From positions 62,001 through 126,000 of the forward strand of contig JAQCBT010000006.1 in the NCBI GenBank assembly GCA_027621405.1: a stretch of DNA of 64,000 bases, given 5' to 3'. Source of the DNA: Pseudomonadota bacterium. GTDB lineage: Bacteria > Pseudomonadota > Gammaproteobacteria > Pseudomonadales > Pseudohongiellaceae. The position numbers were made by a program, and so were the translations under genes. Each line of letters opens with the position of its first letter. Positions within the stretch are counted from its first letter, which is position 1. Below are positions 29,211 through 39,303 of the stretch, in pieces. The notes below the pieces were generated by a model that did not search any database, was not told where the DNA came from, and was given only the letters and a program-made list of their open reading frames with translations.

Positions 29211-30338
29211 TTAACGTTTTGAGTACTTGGTGAACGCACCACCCGCCCAGCTAAGGGAGTTGGGACCTTCCGCAGCATAGACGTTACCATCGGCATCGAC
29301 CGCTACACCCTCTCCTGCAGTACCCTGACCTACGCGGTCGGGACGCTCGAATGGCTGGATGAAACCAACGATCTTGTCTTCTTCAACTGGACCGATACGC
29401 ACGCCGTTTCTCCAGCCGACGTGGTTGGTCGGGCCAGACTCGGAATCGATGGCGTACACCATGCCATCATCAGTGATGAAAAGCCCACTGATGCGACCAT
29501 AGGCGTAGCGGGATTCCAGGTAGTTGCCATCCTGGTCGAAGATCTCGATACGATGATTACCACGGTCGGCTACCCAGAGACGATTGTAGGCATCAAATTC
29601 CATAGCATGGGGGGTACGGAATTCACCGTGACGTACTCCAATCTGGCCCCATTCCTTGATAAATGTGCCATCTGGCGCGAATTTCATGATACGTGCTGTC
29701 TGGCCGTTCGCCCTTCCCTCGTCCATCGCCTGATTGGACGTCATGCCCTGGCCGTCATGACCGTCAGACACGTAGATGCTGCCGTCCGGGCCTACGATCA
29801 CGTCGTTTGGCTGGTTGAAGTGGGCTGCGTCATTACCGGGTGTACCCGCGGTACCCAGACTCATCAGCAACTCACCGTCAGCACTGAACTTGTGCACCTG
29901 GTGACCCTTGGTTCCGTCACGATTGGCGGCGAAGTCGGTAACCCATACCGAGCCATCTTCCGCAGCGTGGATACCATGGGGTGTCTGCATCAGGCCACCA
30001 CCGAAGTTGGCCATAACCTCACCGGTGTGGCGATTGAATTTGAAGATGGGATCAACCGGGTTGGTGTCACAGTTTACCGGGACACCGCCGCCGAAGCTGC
30101 TGGCACCACAGCGCTCGTAAGCCCAGATATGGCCGTCGTTGGGATCGATATCGATACCTGCGGTAGACCCCCAGTTACGACCGGCGGGCAATTCGCCCCA
30201 GTTGCGGGTTACCACTGGATTAGGATTGGGCACGCCTTCACCGGAGATGAAAGCGGCGCTCTGGGCGCTGGCAGTGCCCGCTGCAGCCAGCGTGAGGGCC
30301 AGCGAAACGGACGAAAAAAGAACACGGGATGACGACAT
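29211..30338 (-). CDS. Secreted NHL-repeat beta-propeller protein
   Basis: The 375-residue protein has a signal peptide (residues 1-25, ending ASAQ). The rest is a chain of NHL repeats, each with a pattern such as PNDVIVGPDGSIYVSDGHDG, PHAMEFDAYNRLWVADRGNHRIEIFD or VAVDADGNVYAAEG, predicting a six-bladed propeller. It resembles the peptidyl-alpha-hydroxyglycine alpha-amidating lyase-like group, but I cannot confirm the active-site residues, so a reaction is not claimed. It is probably periplasmic or secreted. It is a single gene with its own terminator, divergent from the carbonic anhydrase gene. Confidence 0.82.
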   Translation of the reverse strand: MSSSRVLFSSVSLALTLAAAGTASAQSAAFISGEGVPNPNPVVTRNWGELPAGRNWGSTAGIDIDPNDGHIWAYERCGASSFGGGVPVNCDTNPVDPIFKFNRHTGEVMANFGGGLMQTPHGIHAAEDGSVWVTDFAANRDGTKGHQVHKFSADGELLMSLGTAGTPGNDAAHFNQPNDVIVGPDGSIYVSDGHDGQGMTSNQAMDEGRANGQTARIMKFAPDGTFIKEWGQIGVRHGEFRTPHAMEFDAYNRLWVADRGNHRIEIFDQDGNYLESRYAYGRISGLFITDDGMVYAIDSESGPTNHVGWRNGVRIGPVEEDKIVGFIQPFERPDRVGQGTAGEGVAVDADGNVYAAEGPNSLSWAGGAFTKYSKR

Positions 30339-30568
30339 TACGGTTTCTCCTTAGTATTGTTGTTCTGCAATCAAGTCTACATCAGCAGGATAACAGCCTC
30401 ACCCTTTATCGGTGGAATTCCTGGCCGTGCTGATAAAGCGAGGCCTGTACCGCTTGCACATGCAGGGCCACGGGAGACTGGAGACGGCTGACACGGGTAC
30501 AATTCGCCAGCCTCAAAATTTTGATCACGAGCATTGACTGAATTCACAGCAACAAAAGGAATCCCCAC

Positions 30569-31099
30569 ATGCTTTTTTCCCTCGGCGATACCAGAGTCGA
30601 AATCACCGGCGAAGATTACTTCGTCGCCCACAATGCCACAGTCGTAGGCAATGTGCGCCTGGAGAACAATGCCAGCATCTGGTTCAACGCCGTCATCCGG
30701 GGTGACAATGAACTCATTACCGTCGGCGAGAATTCCAATATCCAGGACGGCTCGGTGTTGCATACCGATCCCGGCGTTCCCCTGGTAATCGGCAAGAATG
30801 TCACCGTGGGGCACAAGGTCATGCTGCATGGCTGTACCATCGGCGACAATTCCCTGATTGGCATCAACTCGGTGATCTTGAACGGGGCGAGAATCGGCAA
30901 GAACTGCCTCATCGGCGCCAACAGTCTGGTAACCGAAGGCAAAGAGATTCCGGATGGCTCCCTGGTGATGGGTTCACCCGCCAAGGTGATCAAGCAACTA
31001 ACACCGCAGCAGCAAGAGGGCCTGCTGCGTAGCGCAGAGACTTACGTTCAGAACTTCAAGCGCTTCAAACAGGAAATGAAACCAGATCAGCAGGATTAG
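30569..31099 (+). CDS. Gamma carbonic anhydrase family protein
   Basis: The 176-residue cytosolic protein is a left-handed beta helix of hexapeptide repeats ([50 protein letters not shown]). The three metal-binding His of the family are present: His65, His82 and His87. A C-terminal helix follows ([17 protein letters not shown]). YrdA-type proteins are often assigned as gamma carbonic anhydrases, though activity varies. A gene for a serine hydrolase follows after 65 bases. Confidence 0.88.
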   Translation: MLFSLGDTRVEITGEDYFVAHNATVVGNVRLENNASIWFNAVIRGDNELITVGENSNIQDGSVLHTDPGVPLVIGKNVTVGHKVMLHGCTIGDNSLIGINSVILNGARIGKNCLIGANSLVTEGKEIPDGSLVMGSPAKVIKQLTPQQQEGLLRSAETYVQNFKRFKQEMKPDQQD

Positions 31100-31164
31100 C
31101 CATGGCAAGTCAGCCTGCGCGCTGTGATTGCACAATTAAGTGATTCAGTAATAAAGGAAGAACA

Positions 31165-32472
31165 ATGAAAATAATGACTCCATTCCTGCTGACCCTGCTG
31201 CTAGCCGGCTGCGCCGCAAGCAGTGGTAGCTCCGATCTCGCAAGCAAGCAGCCCGTTGTGCCGGGCCCTTCCATCCTGACTCCGATACATTCGGCAAATT
31301 TTGGTATCGATCAGGCCGAACTCGATGCCATCAAGCGTGCGATGCAGGCGGCGGTGGATGTGGGGCATATCAATGGCGCACTGCTACTGGTAGGTAACAG
31401 CAAGGGCGTCGGCGTGCTGGAGAGTGTCGGCATGCAAACCGAAGCAGGGATTCGCCCTGTTAACAAGGACAGCCTGTTTCGGATCTATTCCATGACCAAG
31501 CCCGTGGTCAGCGTAGCCGCCATGAGCATGGTGGAGGATGGCCTGTTGTCACTGGACGATCCGGTAAGCGACTACATCCCCACCTTCGCCAACCTGCAGG
31601 TCATCGATCCCGAAACCGGGGCTACCCGCCCGGCCCGCAATGTGATGACTGTAAGGCATTTGATAACTCACCAGTCTGGCATCGTCCAGCAACCCTTTGC
31701 CATGAACACGCCTCTGGGACCGATGTACCGCGACAACTTCCCCGATGTGCTAACCGGCCCCGATCCCGACGCGGCGGGTGAAGCATTCATGGCCGAATTC
31801 AACTCCATCACCGCCCGGGAACTGGCGACTCGCATCGGCCGTTTGCCGGTGCTATTTGAACCCGGCACAGCCTGGCACTATGGCCATTCCACCGATGTCC
31901 TCGGCGCGGTTCTGGAAGTGGCTGCCGACAAGCCACTGGACGCGATACTGCAGGAACGCATCTTCAGCCCACTGGACATGAATGACACCAGCTTCTGGGT
32001 GCCACCACAGAAGGCGTTTCGAATCGCAGAGCCCATCTATGGCCCTATGACCGACAACACCAAACCACGAGCCATGCTGGCCGCTGGTCATGGCCTCAAT
32101 GCCAGTACTGCAGACTATGCACGCTTCGCCCTCATGTTACTCAACGGTGGCTCCCTGTTTGGGGAGCAGGTGCTTGATGCCGGCACCCTGCAGCAGATGT
32201 TGCTACCATCCCTGGAAGATGAAGTATCGCGACAGTATTTCTTCTATGGTGATGCGGGCGACTGGGGACTTGGTTTTCATCTTCAGCCTATCGCTGACAA
32301 CAGCCCTCCCTACAACTTCGGCTGGCGTGGGATAGGTGGCACCATTTTTATCGTGGACCCCACGAACGATTTCTACCTGCTTTATATGGTGCAGAAATGG
32401 GGCGGGCCCGCTGATACTCCTTTCAACAGCGATGTCGCGGTACGAATGATCTACGAGGCCATGCAAAACTGA
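31165..32472 (+). CDS. Lipoprotein serine hydrolase of the beta-lactamase / EstB family
   Basis: The 435-residue protein has a lipobox (LLLAGC, Cys16), so it is probably anchored in the envelope. It has the class C beta-lactamase-like fold: the SxxK motif S109-M-T-K112 in RIYSMTKPVV, a Tyr-containing WHYGHS motif near residue 233 and a late GWRGIGGTIFIVDP segment in place of the third motif. Members are esterases, peptidases or transesterases; the substrate is unknown. The next gene, trmO, starts six bases after its stop. Confidence 0.87.
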   Translation: MKIMTPFLLTLLLAGCAASSGSSDLASKQPVVPGPSILTPIHSANFGIDQAELDAIKRAMQAAVDVGHINGALLLVGNSKGVGVLESVGMQTEAGIRPVNKDSLFRIYSMTKPVVSVAAMSMVEDGLLSLDDPVSDYIPTFANLQVIDPETGATRPARNVMTVRHLITHQSGIVQQPFAMNTPLGPMYRDNFPDVLTGPDPDAAGEAFMAEFNSITARELATRIGRLPVLFEPGTAWHYGHSTDVLGAVLEVAADKPLDAILQERIFSPLDMNDTSFWVPPQKAFRIAEPIYGPMTDNTKPRAMLAAGHGLNASTADYARFALMLLNGGSLFGEQVLDAGTLQQMLLPSLEDEVSRQYFFYGDAGDWGLGFHLQPIADNSPPYNFGWRGIGGTIFIVDPTNDFYLLYMVQKWGGPADTPFNSDVAVRMIYEAMQN

Positions 32473-32477
32473 CCACC

Positions 32478-33200
32478 ATGCAGTTTGAAACCATTGCCTT
32501 TGTACAGAGCCCGTTCAAGCAGAAGTTCGCCATCCCGCGCCAACCCAATCTGGTGAGTGAAGCGCGGGGTAGTCTGCGATTTACCCAGGGCTATTGCGAT
32601 GACGACCTGCTGCGCCGCCTGGATGAATTTTCTCACCTGTGGCTGATCTTTGAATTCCACGCCACCGCCAGCCAGGGTTGGACACCCACGGTGCAACCAC
32701 CGCGTCTCGGCGGCAAGGAGCGGGTCGGTGTGTTTGCCAGCCGTTCCCCTTTTCGCCCCAATTCGCTGGGACTCTCCGTGGTGGAGAACCTCGGTAGTCG
32801 CTGGGAGGACAGGCAACTCTTTCTCGATGTGGGCGGCATCGACCTGCTGGACGGCACTCCGATCCTGGATATAAAGCCCTATGTTCCCTATGCCGATGCC
32901 CTGCCCCATGCCCGCGGTGGCTATGCCCAGGAACAGCCTGCCCGGGCACACCAGGTCCGGTTCAGCGAAGACGCTGGTAGAGCACTTTTAATAGAAGAAG
33001 AAAGACATCCAGGGCTGGAGGCGCTGATACGAGCCTTGCTTAGCCAGGACCCGCGTCCGGCATGGCGGGTGAAGGAAGAGGATGACAAGCAATACGGTAT
33101 GGCACTGTACGACCTGAATATCAAATGGCACATCCGGGGTGATGTTGTCACCGTCGGGGCGATACACAGGCTCGAGGCTAGATCACAGCCTCAGCCTTGA
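32478..33200 (+). CDS. trmO: tRNA (N6-threonylcarbamoyladenosine(37)-N6)-methyltransferase TrmO
   Basis: The 240-residue cytosolic protein matches the TsaA/YaeB family: IAFVQSPFKQKFAIPRQPNL at the start, then HLWLIFEFH, ERVGVFASRSPFRPNSLGLS and DLLDGTPILDIKPYVPYAD, with the C-terminal domain carrying DPRPAW. TrmO methylates t6A37 of tRNA-Thr using SAM. Its last 23 bases overlap the 3' end of the convergent CoA transferase gene. Confidence 0.93.
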   Translation: MQFETIAFVQSPFKQKFAIPRQPNLVSEARGSLRFTQGYCDDDLLRRLDEFSHLWLIFEFHATASQGWTPTVQPPRLGGKERVGVFASRSPFRPNSLGLSVVENLGSRWEDRQLFLDVGGIDLLDGTPILDIKPYVPYADALPHARGGYAQEQPARAHQVRFSEDAGRALLIEEERHPGLEALIRALLSQDPRPAWRVKEEDDKQYGMALYDLNIKWHIRGDVVTVGAIHRLEARSQPQP

Positions 33201-34365
33201 GCCGCTCGCGATCCGCTTCACTAAAACCCAACTCCCGCAGAATCTCCTGGGTATGTTCACCGAGAGCAGGCACCGCAGAGAGGGCGTGATCAAATTCGCT
33301 GTTGCTTGCCGGTGGCAGGAATCCGCGCAGGGTCCCGGCCGGGCTTGGGAAACTGGTGAACCTGCCCAGTTCCTGCAACTGGGGATGATCCCAGACCCTG
33401 GACAGTTCATTCACATCGGCACAGGCGATACGAGCCGCATCCAGTTTCGCCTTCAATTCCGCCGCACTTGAAGACGCAAACTTTTCTTCGATGATGGATC
33501 TGAGCAGTGCGCGATTCGCCGAGCGCAGCGGGTTGCTGATAAAGCGTGGGTCAGCGGCCAGTGATTCGTCTTCCAGCATCTCCTGGCAGAACACCAGCCA
33601 CTCACGTTCATTCTGCAGTCCCAGCATGATTACCTGTTCATCCCCGGTGACGAAGGCTCCGTAGGGAAATATCGTGGCGTGGTCTGAAGCCGTCCTCGGT
33701 GGCGGCTCGGCACCCTCGTAGGCGTAATACAGGGGATAGCCCATCCATTCCACCATGGCCTCCAGCAGGGAGACAGAGATGTGACTGCCTTCGCCCGTGT
33801 TTCCACGCTGTATAAGGGCGGCGAGAATTGCCGAATGGGCCTGGGTACCTGCCGCGATGTCGGCGATAGATATTCCGCTCTTGACCATCCCGGATTCTGT
33901 GCCCGTGACCGTTAACAGGCCAGCCTCTGCCTGCAGCAACAGGTCATAGGCTTTCTTGCTGGCATAGGAGCCGCTCGCACCGTAACCGGAAATGTCACAG
34001 CAGATGAGACGTGGATACTCCGGGTGTAGTGACTGATAGCCAAGACCCAATCGATCCACTGCACCGGGGGCCAGGTTCTGCACGAGCACATCGACATCCG
34101 CGAGCAACTGCCTGACAATTTTCCGGGCTTCCGGCTTCTTCAGGTCGAGGGTAAGACTCTGCTTGCTGCGATTGGTCCAAACGAAATGAGAAGAGAGTCC
34201 CTTGACCCGGTCATCGTAGTGGCGGGCAAAGTCCCCTGTTCCGGGCCGTTCTATCTTGATCACCCTGGCACCCAATTCCGCCAACTGCCGCGTGCACAAG
34301 GGTGCTGCGATCGCCTGTTCGATAGCGAGTACTGTGATGCCTGTCAGCGGAGCCGGGTTTTTCAT
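33178..34365 (-). CDS. CaiB/BaiF family III CoA transferase
   Basis: The 395-residue cytosolic protein starts with LTGITVLAIEQAIAAPLCTRQLAELGARVIKIERPGTGD, the family signature, and continues with the nucleotide-binding text LTLDLKKPEARKIVRQLLADVDVLVQNLAPGA. The usual catalytic Asp region is present around residues 150-170. These enzymes move CoA between carboxylic acids; the acyl substrates cannot be told from sequence. It is a single gene, convergent with trmO with overlapping 3' ends. Confidence 0.9.
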   Translation of the reverse strand: MKNPAPLTGITVLAIEQAIAAPLCTRQLAELGARVIKIERPGTGDFARHYDDRVKGLSSHFVWTNRSKQSLTLDLKKPEARKIVRQLLADVDVLVQNLAPGAVDRLGLGYQSLHPEYPRLICCDISGYGASGSYASKKAYDLLLQAEAGLLTVTGTESGMVKSGISIADIAAGTQAHSAILAALIQRGNTGEGSHISVSLLEAMVEWMGYPLYYAYEGAEPPPRTASDHATIFPYGAFVTGDEQVIMLGLQNEREWLVFCQEMLEDESLAADPRFISNPLRSANRALLRSIIEEKFASSSAAELKAKLDAARIACADVNELSRVWDHPQLQELGRFTSFPSPAGTLRGFLPPASNSEFDHALSAVPALGEHTQEILRELGFSEADRERLKAEAVI

Positions 34366-34595
34366 TCTGGCGCAAAAGTCTGGTGATTAAGTACGGCAAG
34401 TTTAGCAGCGATGTCAGGCATCAGCGACGCTTGCGAGCAATTAACAGTGTGGATCTAACCACAAGGCATTGATCATCACTGCCAATACGTTTTATGGCAC
34501 AATGAGTGCCGTAATACCATTCAAGCCAGGACTCGGAAATACGGCTGCTTGTTATGAGCCGGCGAAGCAGCCATGTCCCAAATGGAATAATAAAA

Positions 34596-35987
34596 ATGAC
34601 CCTTCAAAGAATACTGAGAAATAAATTACTACCCTTCCTGTTGATCGGTTCTTGCTCCGCGGCGCTGGCCCAGAAAAGTGAAGCGGAACTCGCTACTACC
34701 GTAGACGATGGTTTCACTATCGCCGTTGTGGGCGACCTGATCGTCGCCTACCCTCTCGATCATATGATGGCGGACCCGGGATTCCGCGACGTGGTGGAAT
34801 TGATCCAGGGTGCCGATGCTGCCACCGGTAATCTCGAAGGCAACATCATCGACGGAAGGAATTTTCGCGGCTCTGCTGGAGGCGGCTTCGGTGGCGAGCC
34901 GGGTGTAGCGGAATGGCTCAAGGAGATGGGCTTCGATATCGTGTCCCGTCCCAATAACCATGCAGATGATTTCGGCCCTGAGGGCCTGGTGGAAACCAGC
35001 GCCCACCTGGACCGTGCCGGACTGCAGTACGCCGGTTACGGGGACAATTACTGGGCGGCGAAGTCTGCTCGCTACTACAGCAGTCCCCGCGGCCGGGTCG
35101 GCATGGTAGCCGTATCTGACCATGACCCACGGGCACAACCCGCCAATGGTGAGTGGCCAGGAACTGGAGGCTTGAGCCCACTGCGGGTGACACGTTACTT
35201 CATGGTACCGGAACAGTCCTGGGATGAACTGCAAACCATGCGCGACCACTTCCCCAATGGCACCGGCTTCTATGCCAGGGGAGCAAACTCCGATTCTGCT
35301 ATCGACTTCCTCGGCAATCGATTCCGCAAGGCAGAACCTGGGGTTACCGCACCCTACTATCACTACGAAATCAACCAGCAAGACCTGACCGATACCCTCG
35401 CCGCTATTCGCACCGGCAAGATCCGCTCCGATCTCATCACGGTTGCCATCCACGCCCATCACTTCCTCGAAGCCAAGGGTGGTTATCGTGGCGAAGGCAT
35501 CGAGGAAGGTGAACACCTGGATACCAACCCCTCGATCGCGGATTACCTGCCCGTCTTCGCCCATGCCGCTATCGACAATGGTGCGGATGTATTCCAGGGT
35601 ACTGGCGTGCATGCCCTGCGCGGAATCGAGATCTACAACGGCAGGGCGATCTTCTATGGACTCGGTGAGTTCATTCGCCAGATGGATGTGATTGGATTAC
35701 AGGGCCGGGGTGACCCCCAGCGCAGCGTGGGTCCACCGGGAAACGAATTCCCTGTGAAATTTGAAAGCATCATCGCGATCAATGAATTCGAAGACGGTGA
35801 ACTGAAGGAGGTGCGCATTCATCCCGTGGAAGCACGCTATGATGCGGACAAGTTGGCGCTACGCGGCATCCCCAGACTCGCACCACCAGACATTGCACAG
35901 CGTATCCTGCGCCGTTTGCAGGATCTGTCCGCAGCACTGGGCACAGAGATTCAGATACGAGGCAATATCGGAATTATTCGGCCCTGA
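34596..35987 (+). CDS. CapA-like (poly-gamma-glutamate synthesis type) secreted protein
   Basis: The 463-residue protein has a signal peptide (about residues 1-25, ending ALAQ) and the CapA metallophosphatase-like fold: VVGDLIVAYP near residue 48, DAATGNLEGNI near 82, RPNNHADDFGPEG near 127, and late VAIHAHHF and GTGVHALRGIE segments with conserved His. CapA proteins act in poly-gamma-glutamate capsule formation, but most proteobacterial members have no proved role, and no capB or capC is nearby. The ATG at 34596 is chosen for the signal peptide; the frame opens 14 codons earlier. It is convergent with the histidine kinase gene, 13 bases away. Confidence 0.83.
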   Translation: MTLQRILRNKLLPFLLIGSCSAALAQKSEAELATTVDDGFTIAVVGDLIVAYPLDHMMADPGFRDVVELIQGADAATGNLEGNIIDGRNFRGSAGGGFGGEPGVAEWLKEMGFDIVSRPNNHADDFGPEGLVETSAHLDRAGLQYAGYGDNYWAAKSARYYSSPRGRVGMVAVSDHDPRAQPANGEWPGTGGLSPLRVTRYFMVPEQSWDELQTMRDHFPNGTGFYARGANSDSAIDFLGNRFRKAEPGVTAPYYHYEINQQDLTDTLAAIRTGKIRSDLITVAIHAHHFLEAKGGYRGEGIEEGEHLDTNPSIADYLPVFAHAAIDNGADVFQGTGVHALRGIEIYNGRAIFYGLGEFIRQMDVIGLQGRGDPQRSVGPPGNEFPVKFESIIAINEFEDGELKEVRIHPVEARYDADKLALRGIPRLAPPDIAQRILRRLQDLSAALGTEIQIRGNIGIIRP

Positions 35988-36000
35988 GCAGTCGGCATCG

Positions 36001-39000
36001 CTATTGATTCAGGATTGCCGAGGAACGGGACTCTTTTGCTTCGATGTTGCGCTTCGCGCATCGCCAACGGCTCAGCACCTCGCGCAATTCCTCCCGGTGA
36101 ATAGGTTTCGATGTATAGTCGTCCATACCGGCCGCAAGACAGGCTTCCTTGTCACCCTTCATGGCGTTCGCGGTCATGGCAATGATGGGCGTGGACTGCA
36201 AGTGTTTGTCGGCTTCCCGCTGGCGAATCATCCGTGTCGCCTCAAAACCATCCAGTTTCGGCATCTGGCAATCCATGAAAACTACATCATAAGGTAAGGT
36301 TGACCACATACGGACCGCCTCTTCGCCATCTGCCGCAACATCAACCCGGCATCCGAGTTTCGACAGCATGTGAACCGCGACCTTCTGGTTCACGACATTG
36401 TCTTCAGCCAGCAGAACGCGAAGTTCCATCGGCTCCTCTTCCACATCGGCAGTAGATGATTTCAGGACTTCATGCGCCTTGCGCGGATCGACATCCAATA
36501 AGGCAGAAGCCAACACGTCCACCAGATTGATGCGATAGACGGGTTTGCTAACAAAGCCCTGCACCTCCAGTTCACCCTGCTGCTTGTGTTTCACAGCGTG
36601 AAGGCTCGTGAGCTGGATGAAGACAAGCCCACGATTCGCAGCCCGCAGTTTTCTCAACGAAGCTAACTCGTGACCAGCATCCAGCTCATCGAGAATTACC
36701 ACCGTCGATTCGGTACTCGCCGCTGCCGCAGCGAGAGCACTGTCCACATCATCGAAAGCGGAAACATCCATTTCCAGTTCGACCAGCATCTTGCATGGTA
36801 ATTGTCGTTCCTTGGGGTCGCGCACCTGAACCAGTGTGCGCTGCCGGACGTAGCGCAGCTGCAGCTTTTCCAGGATCGGCTTTTCGCAGGCAGCGAGGTT
36901 GAGGTCAAACCAGAAGTCACAGCCACCTTCGGCATTGGACTGCACCCCGATACTACCCCCCATGCGTTCAACCAGGTTCTTGCTGATGGCCAGGCCAAGG
37001 CCTGTTCCTCCATATTTCCGAGTGGTTGATGCATCAGCTTGCGAGAAAGCCTCAAAAATCTTTGCCTGGTTTGACTCGTCGATACCGATTCCGGTGTCGT
37101 TCACGTGAATACGCAGTCTGGCCCCGGTTTCGGTGCTGCCACGATCCTCTACCACAAGCTCGATATACCCTTGCTCTGTAAACTTGATGGCATTCCCCAA
37201 CAAGTTCATCAGCACCTGGCGCACCCGCCCCAGGTCACCCACAAGACGATGAGGCAGGCAAAGTGGGTAATCGGCATGGAACTTGAGATTCTTCTCGACG
37301 ACCTTGCTATTGAGTAACTCCATGACTTCTTTAATCGCAATGCGCAGATCAAATTCTTCATGTTCAAGCTCCAGCTTGCCGGCTGCAATCTTGGAGAGGT
37401 CTAGAACATCGTTGATGATAGTGAGCAGTGTTTCTCCCGACGAAAAGATGATCGTCGCCAGCTCCTTTTCCCGGCTCTCAAGATCTTCATCGAGCAACAA
37501 TTGGGTCATGCCGAGAATGCCGTTCAGCGGTGTGCGAATTTCATGGCTCATAGTGGCCAGGAAGTCACTCTTGGCCTGGGCGGCCTTCTCGGCATTTTCC
37601 TTGGCCCGCTTGAGTTCATCCGTGAAGCGCCTGACGTCAGTCATGTCGTGGATCACGACTGTATAGAGCTTGTTCCGCCTCAACTCCGATCGACTGATAG
37701 CCACTTCAATGGGTATGTTCTTGCCCTCGCGCGCAATCCTGCCTGGCAGGGCTTGTCCAGTCGCCAACGCCTTCCAGTTGGGCTGCTGATGATCGTCAAG
37801 AGTAATCAACTCTCTGAGCTGTTCGCCCAACAGAGTCTCTTCGCCAGACTGCAACAATTTAACTGCCACTGGATTCGCCGCCTGAATTGCGCCATCGCCA
37901 TTCAGCGTGACGATTCCGTCTGCAACTGAATTGAGTACCGTGGTGAGCATGTCGGCAGTTTCCTGCAATTTCTTCTCGGCAAGCTTCTTATCATTGATGT
38001 TAATGGTGGTCCCCGATATTCGTACAGTGCGACCACTGGCGTCCACGATTGCCTTGCCCTGAGACTGCACCCATACTGCGCTGCCATCTTCATGTATCAG
38101 GCGAATTTCGGTACGGAAGCGGGAGCCGTTGATGATGGTTTCGCGCATCAACTTGTCGAAGCTGTCCTGGTCATCCGGATGAATTCGCTTCATCACCAAC
38201 TCATTGGGATCGCCTTCCTTGGTCGCATCCTGCAATCCGAGCCAGAGATGAATCGAACCACTGCGATAATAGTTACCCGTAGTCAGATCCCAGTCCCAGA
38301 CCATGGTGTCACTGCCATCCAACGCTCGCATGAATCGATCGCGGGTTTCCTCGAGAAGATATTTCGCTTTGTGTTGCTCGGTCTGATCCATGCCAATAGA
38401 GATCATCAGGTCGCGCTCGCCAAGATCCAGAAAGGAGAAAGCCTTCAACGGATACCGGCTTCCGTCTTTGCGCTGCAGATCCACATCATAGTAATCACTG
38501 CGATGGCGCTTCTTTTTCAACAGATAGTTGAAATGTCGCTTCATGCGTTCCTGATTGTTCTCAGGAGAAAGCTCTTCAATAGGGAGGGCCTGAAGCTCTG
38601 ACAATGAATAACCGAGATTTTTCAAGGATGCATGGTTCGCGTAGATAACCTGTAGTCGCCCTACATCCACAATGATGACTTCGCTGGTGGAACGGGTGAG
38701 CGCCGTTCCATACACCATGGCGAGCTGGTCGTCCGCTTTGCGTTCAGTCACATCGGTCAGCACACCTTCCAGCCACAACTCACCATCGGCATCCTCGCTG
38801 CGAATGCCCCGCGAATTGAGCCAGCGAATCTCACCGCTGCGATGACAAATCTGGAAATCGATGTCCCATTCATCGGAACAGGACAGCTTGTCCCGAAACT
38901 GGTCCATGTACTTGCCCGCATCCAGCGCCACGGTCTCCACGAGTTGCATGTGATCAGAAAATTCAGCAGGCTGGTAACCGGAAATCGAGTCAAATTCCCG

Positions 39001-39117
39001 ACCAAGATAGTGAATTTCCCCCGACTTGAAATTCATTCGAAAGAAGCAGGTCTTCAACTTCGAAAGAATTGAAAGCTGAAATTGCTGGGGCGCGACAGAA
39101 AAGCCTTGGGAATTCAC
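36001..39117 (-). CDS. Hybrid sensor histidine kinase with four PAS domains and two receiver domains
   Basis: The 1038-residue protein has no membrane segment. PAS-like domains fill about residues 20-130, 135-255, 260-385 and 390-510. The dimerisation domain has SHEIRTPLNG with the phosphorylated His near residue 522. The ATPase domain has NLLGNAIKF near 642, DTGIGID near 675 and GGTGLGLAIS near 702. A first receiver-like domain (about 765-885) is degenerate; a second (about 905-1020) is intact with LLAEDN, the Asp of VVFMDCQMPKLDG near 950 and TSKPI. The start is GTG at 39117. It probably senses a cytosolic signal such as redox or a small ligand; no partner is adjacent. A sigma-S-like element lies about 50 bases upstream. 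Confidence 0.92.
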   Translation of the reverse strand: MNSQGFSVAPQQFQLSILSKLKTCFFRMNFKSGEIHYLGREFDSISGYQPAEFSDHMQLVETVALDAGKYMDQFRDKLSCSDEWDIDFQICHRSGEIRWLNSRGIRSEDADGELWLEGVLTDVTERKADDQLAMVYGTALTRSTSEVIIVDVGRLQVIYANHASLKNLGYSLSELQALPIEELSPENNQERMKRHFNYLLKKKRHRSDYYDVDLQRKDGSRYPLKAFSFLDLGERDLMISIGMDQTEQHKAKYLLEETRDRFMRALDGSDTMVWDWDLTTGNYYRSGSIHLWLGLQDATKEGDPNELVMKRIHPDDQDSFDKLMRETIINGSRFRTEIRLIHEDGSAVWVQSQGKAIVDASGRTVRISGTTININDKKLAEKKLQETADMLTTVLNSVADGIVTLNGDGAIQAANPVAVKLLQSGEETLLGEQLRELITLDDHQQPNWKALATGQALPGRIAREGKNIPIEVAISRSELRRNKLYTVVIHDMTDVRRFTDELKRAKENAEKAAQAKSDFLATMSHEIRTPLNGILGMTQLLLDEDLESREKELATIIFSSGETLLTIINDVLDLSKIAAGKLELEHEEFDLRIAIKEVMELLNSKVVEKNLKFHADYPLCLPHRLVGDLGRVRQVLMNLLGNAIKFTEQGYIELVVEDRGSTETGARLRIHVNDTGIGIDESNQAKIFEAFSQADASTTRKYGGTGLGLAISKNLVERMGGSIGVQSNAEGGCDFWFDLNLAACEKPILEKLQLRYVRQRTLVQVRDPKERQLPCKMLVELEMDVSAFDDVDSALAAAAASTESTVVILDELDAGHELASLRKLRAANRGLVFIQLTSLHAVKHKQQGELEVQGFVSKPVYRINLVDVLASALLDVDPRKAHEVLKSSTADVEEEPMELRVLLAEDNVVNQKVAVHMLSKLGCRVDVAADGEEAVRMWSTLPYDVVFMDCQMPKLDGFEATRMIRQREADKHLQSTPIIAMTANAMKGDKEACLAAGMDDYTSKPIHREELREVLSRWRCAKRNIEAKESRSSAILNQ

Positions 39118-39167
39118 GCGTTTATGACTCTGGATCTCGACCTTGAAAGAAACGGCATTTGGCGATT

Positions 39168-39175
39168 AAGTATAG
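39168..39175 (-). promoter_or_regulatory. Sigma-S-like -10 element (CTATACTT) upstream of the hybrid kinase
   Basis: On the minus strand the bases read GACTATACTTAA, close to the RpoS-type extended -10 (CTATACTTAA). It lies about 50 bases before the GTG start. No good -35 is seen, which is usual for such promoters. Confidence 0.45.
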
Positions 39176-39303
39176 TCAAGAACTCACAATTCGGCCTGTA
39201 ATAGACTTGTATTCTCAATCCCTCTATATTGCCGGCTTGGGGTCGGCAGATTTGCCGCAAAACCAGTTTCTAACAATCGGATATCAGGAGCGTTCGTTCC
39301 ACT

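Noticed and set aside
34629..35612. Antisense frame of 327 codons inside the CapA-like gene
   Set aside because: No start signal or domain; the sense strand codes for a clear protein with a signal peptide and conserved motifs.
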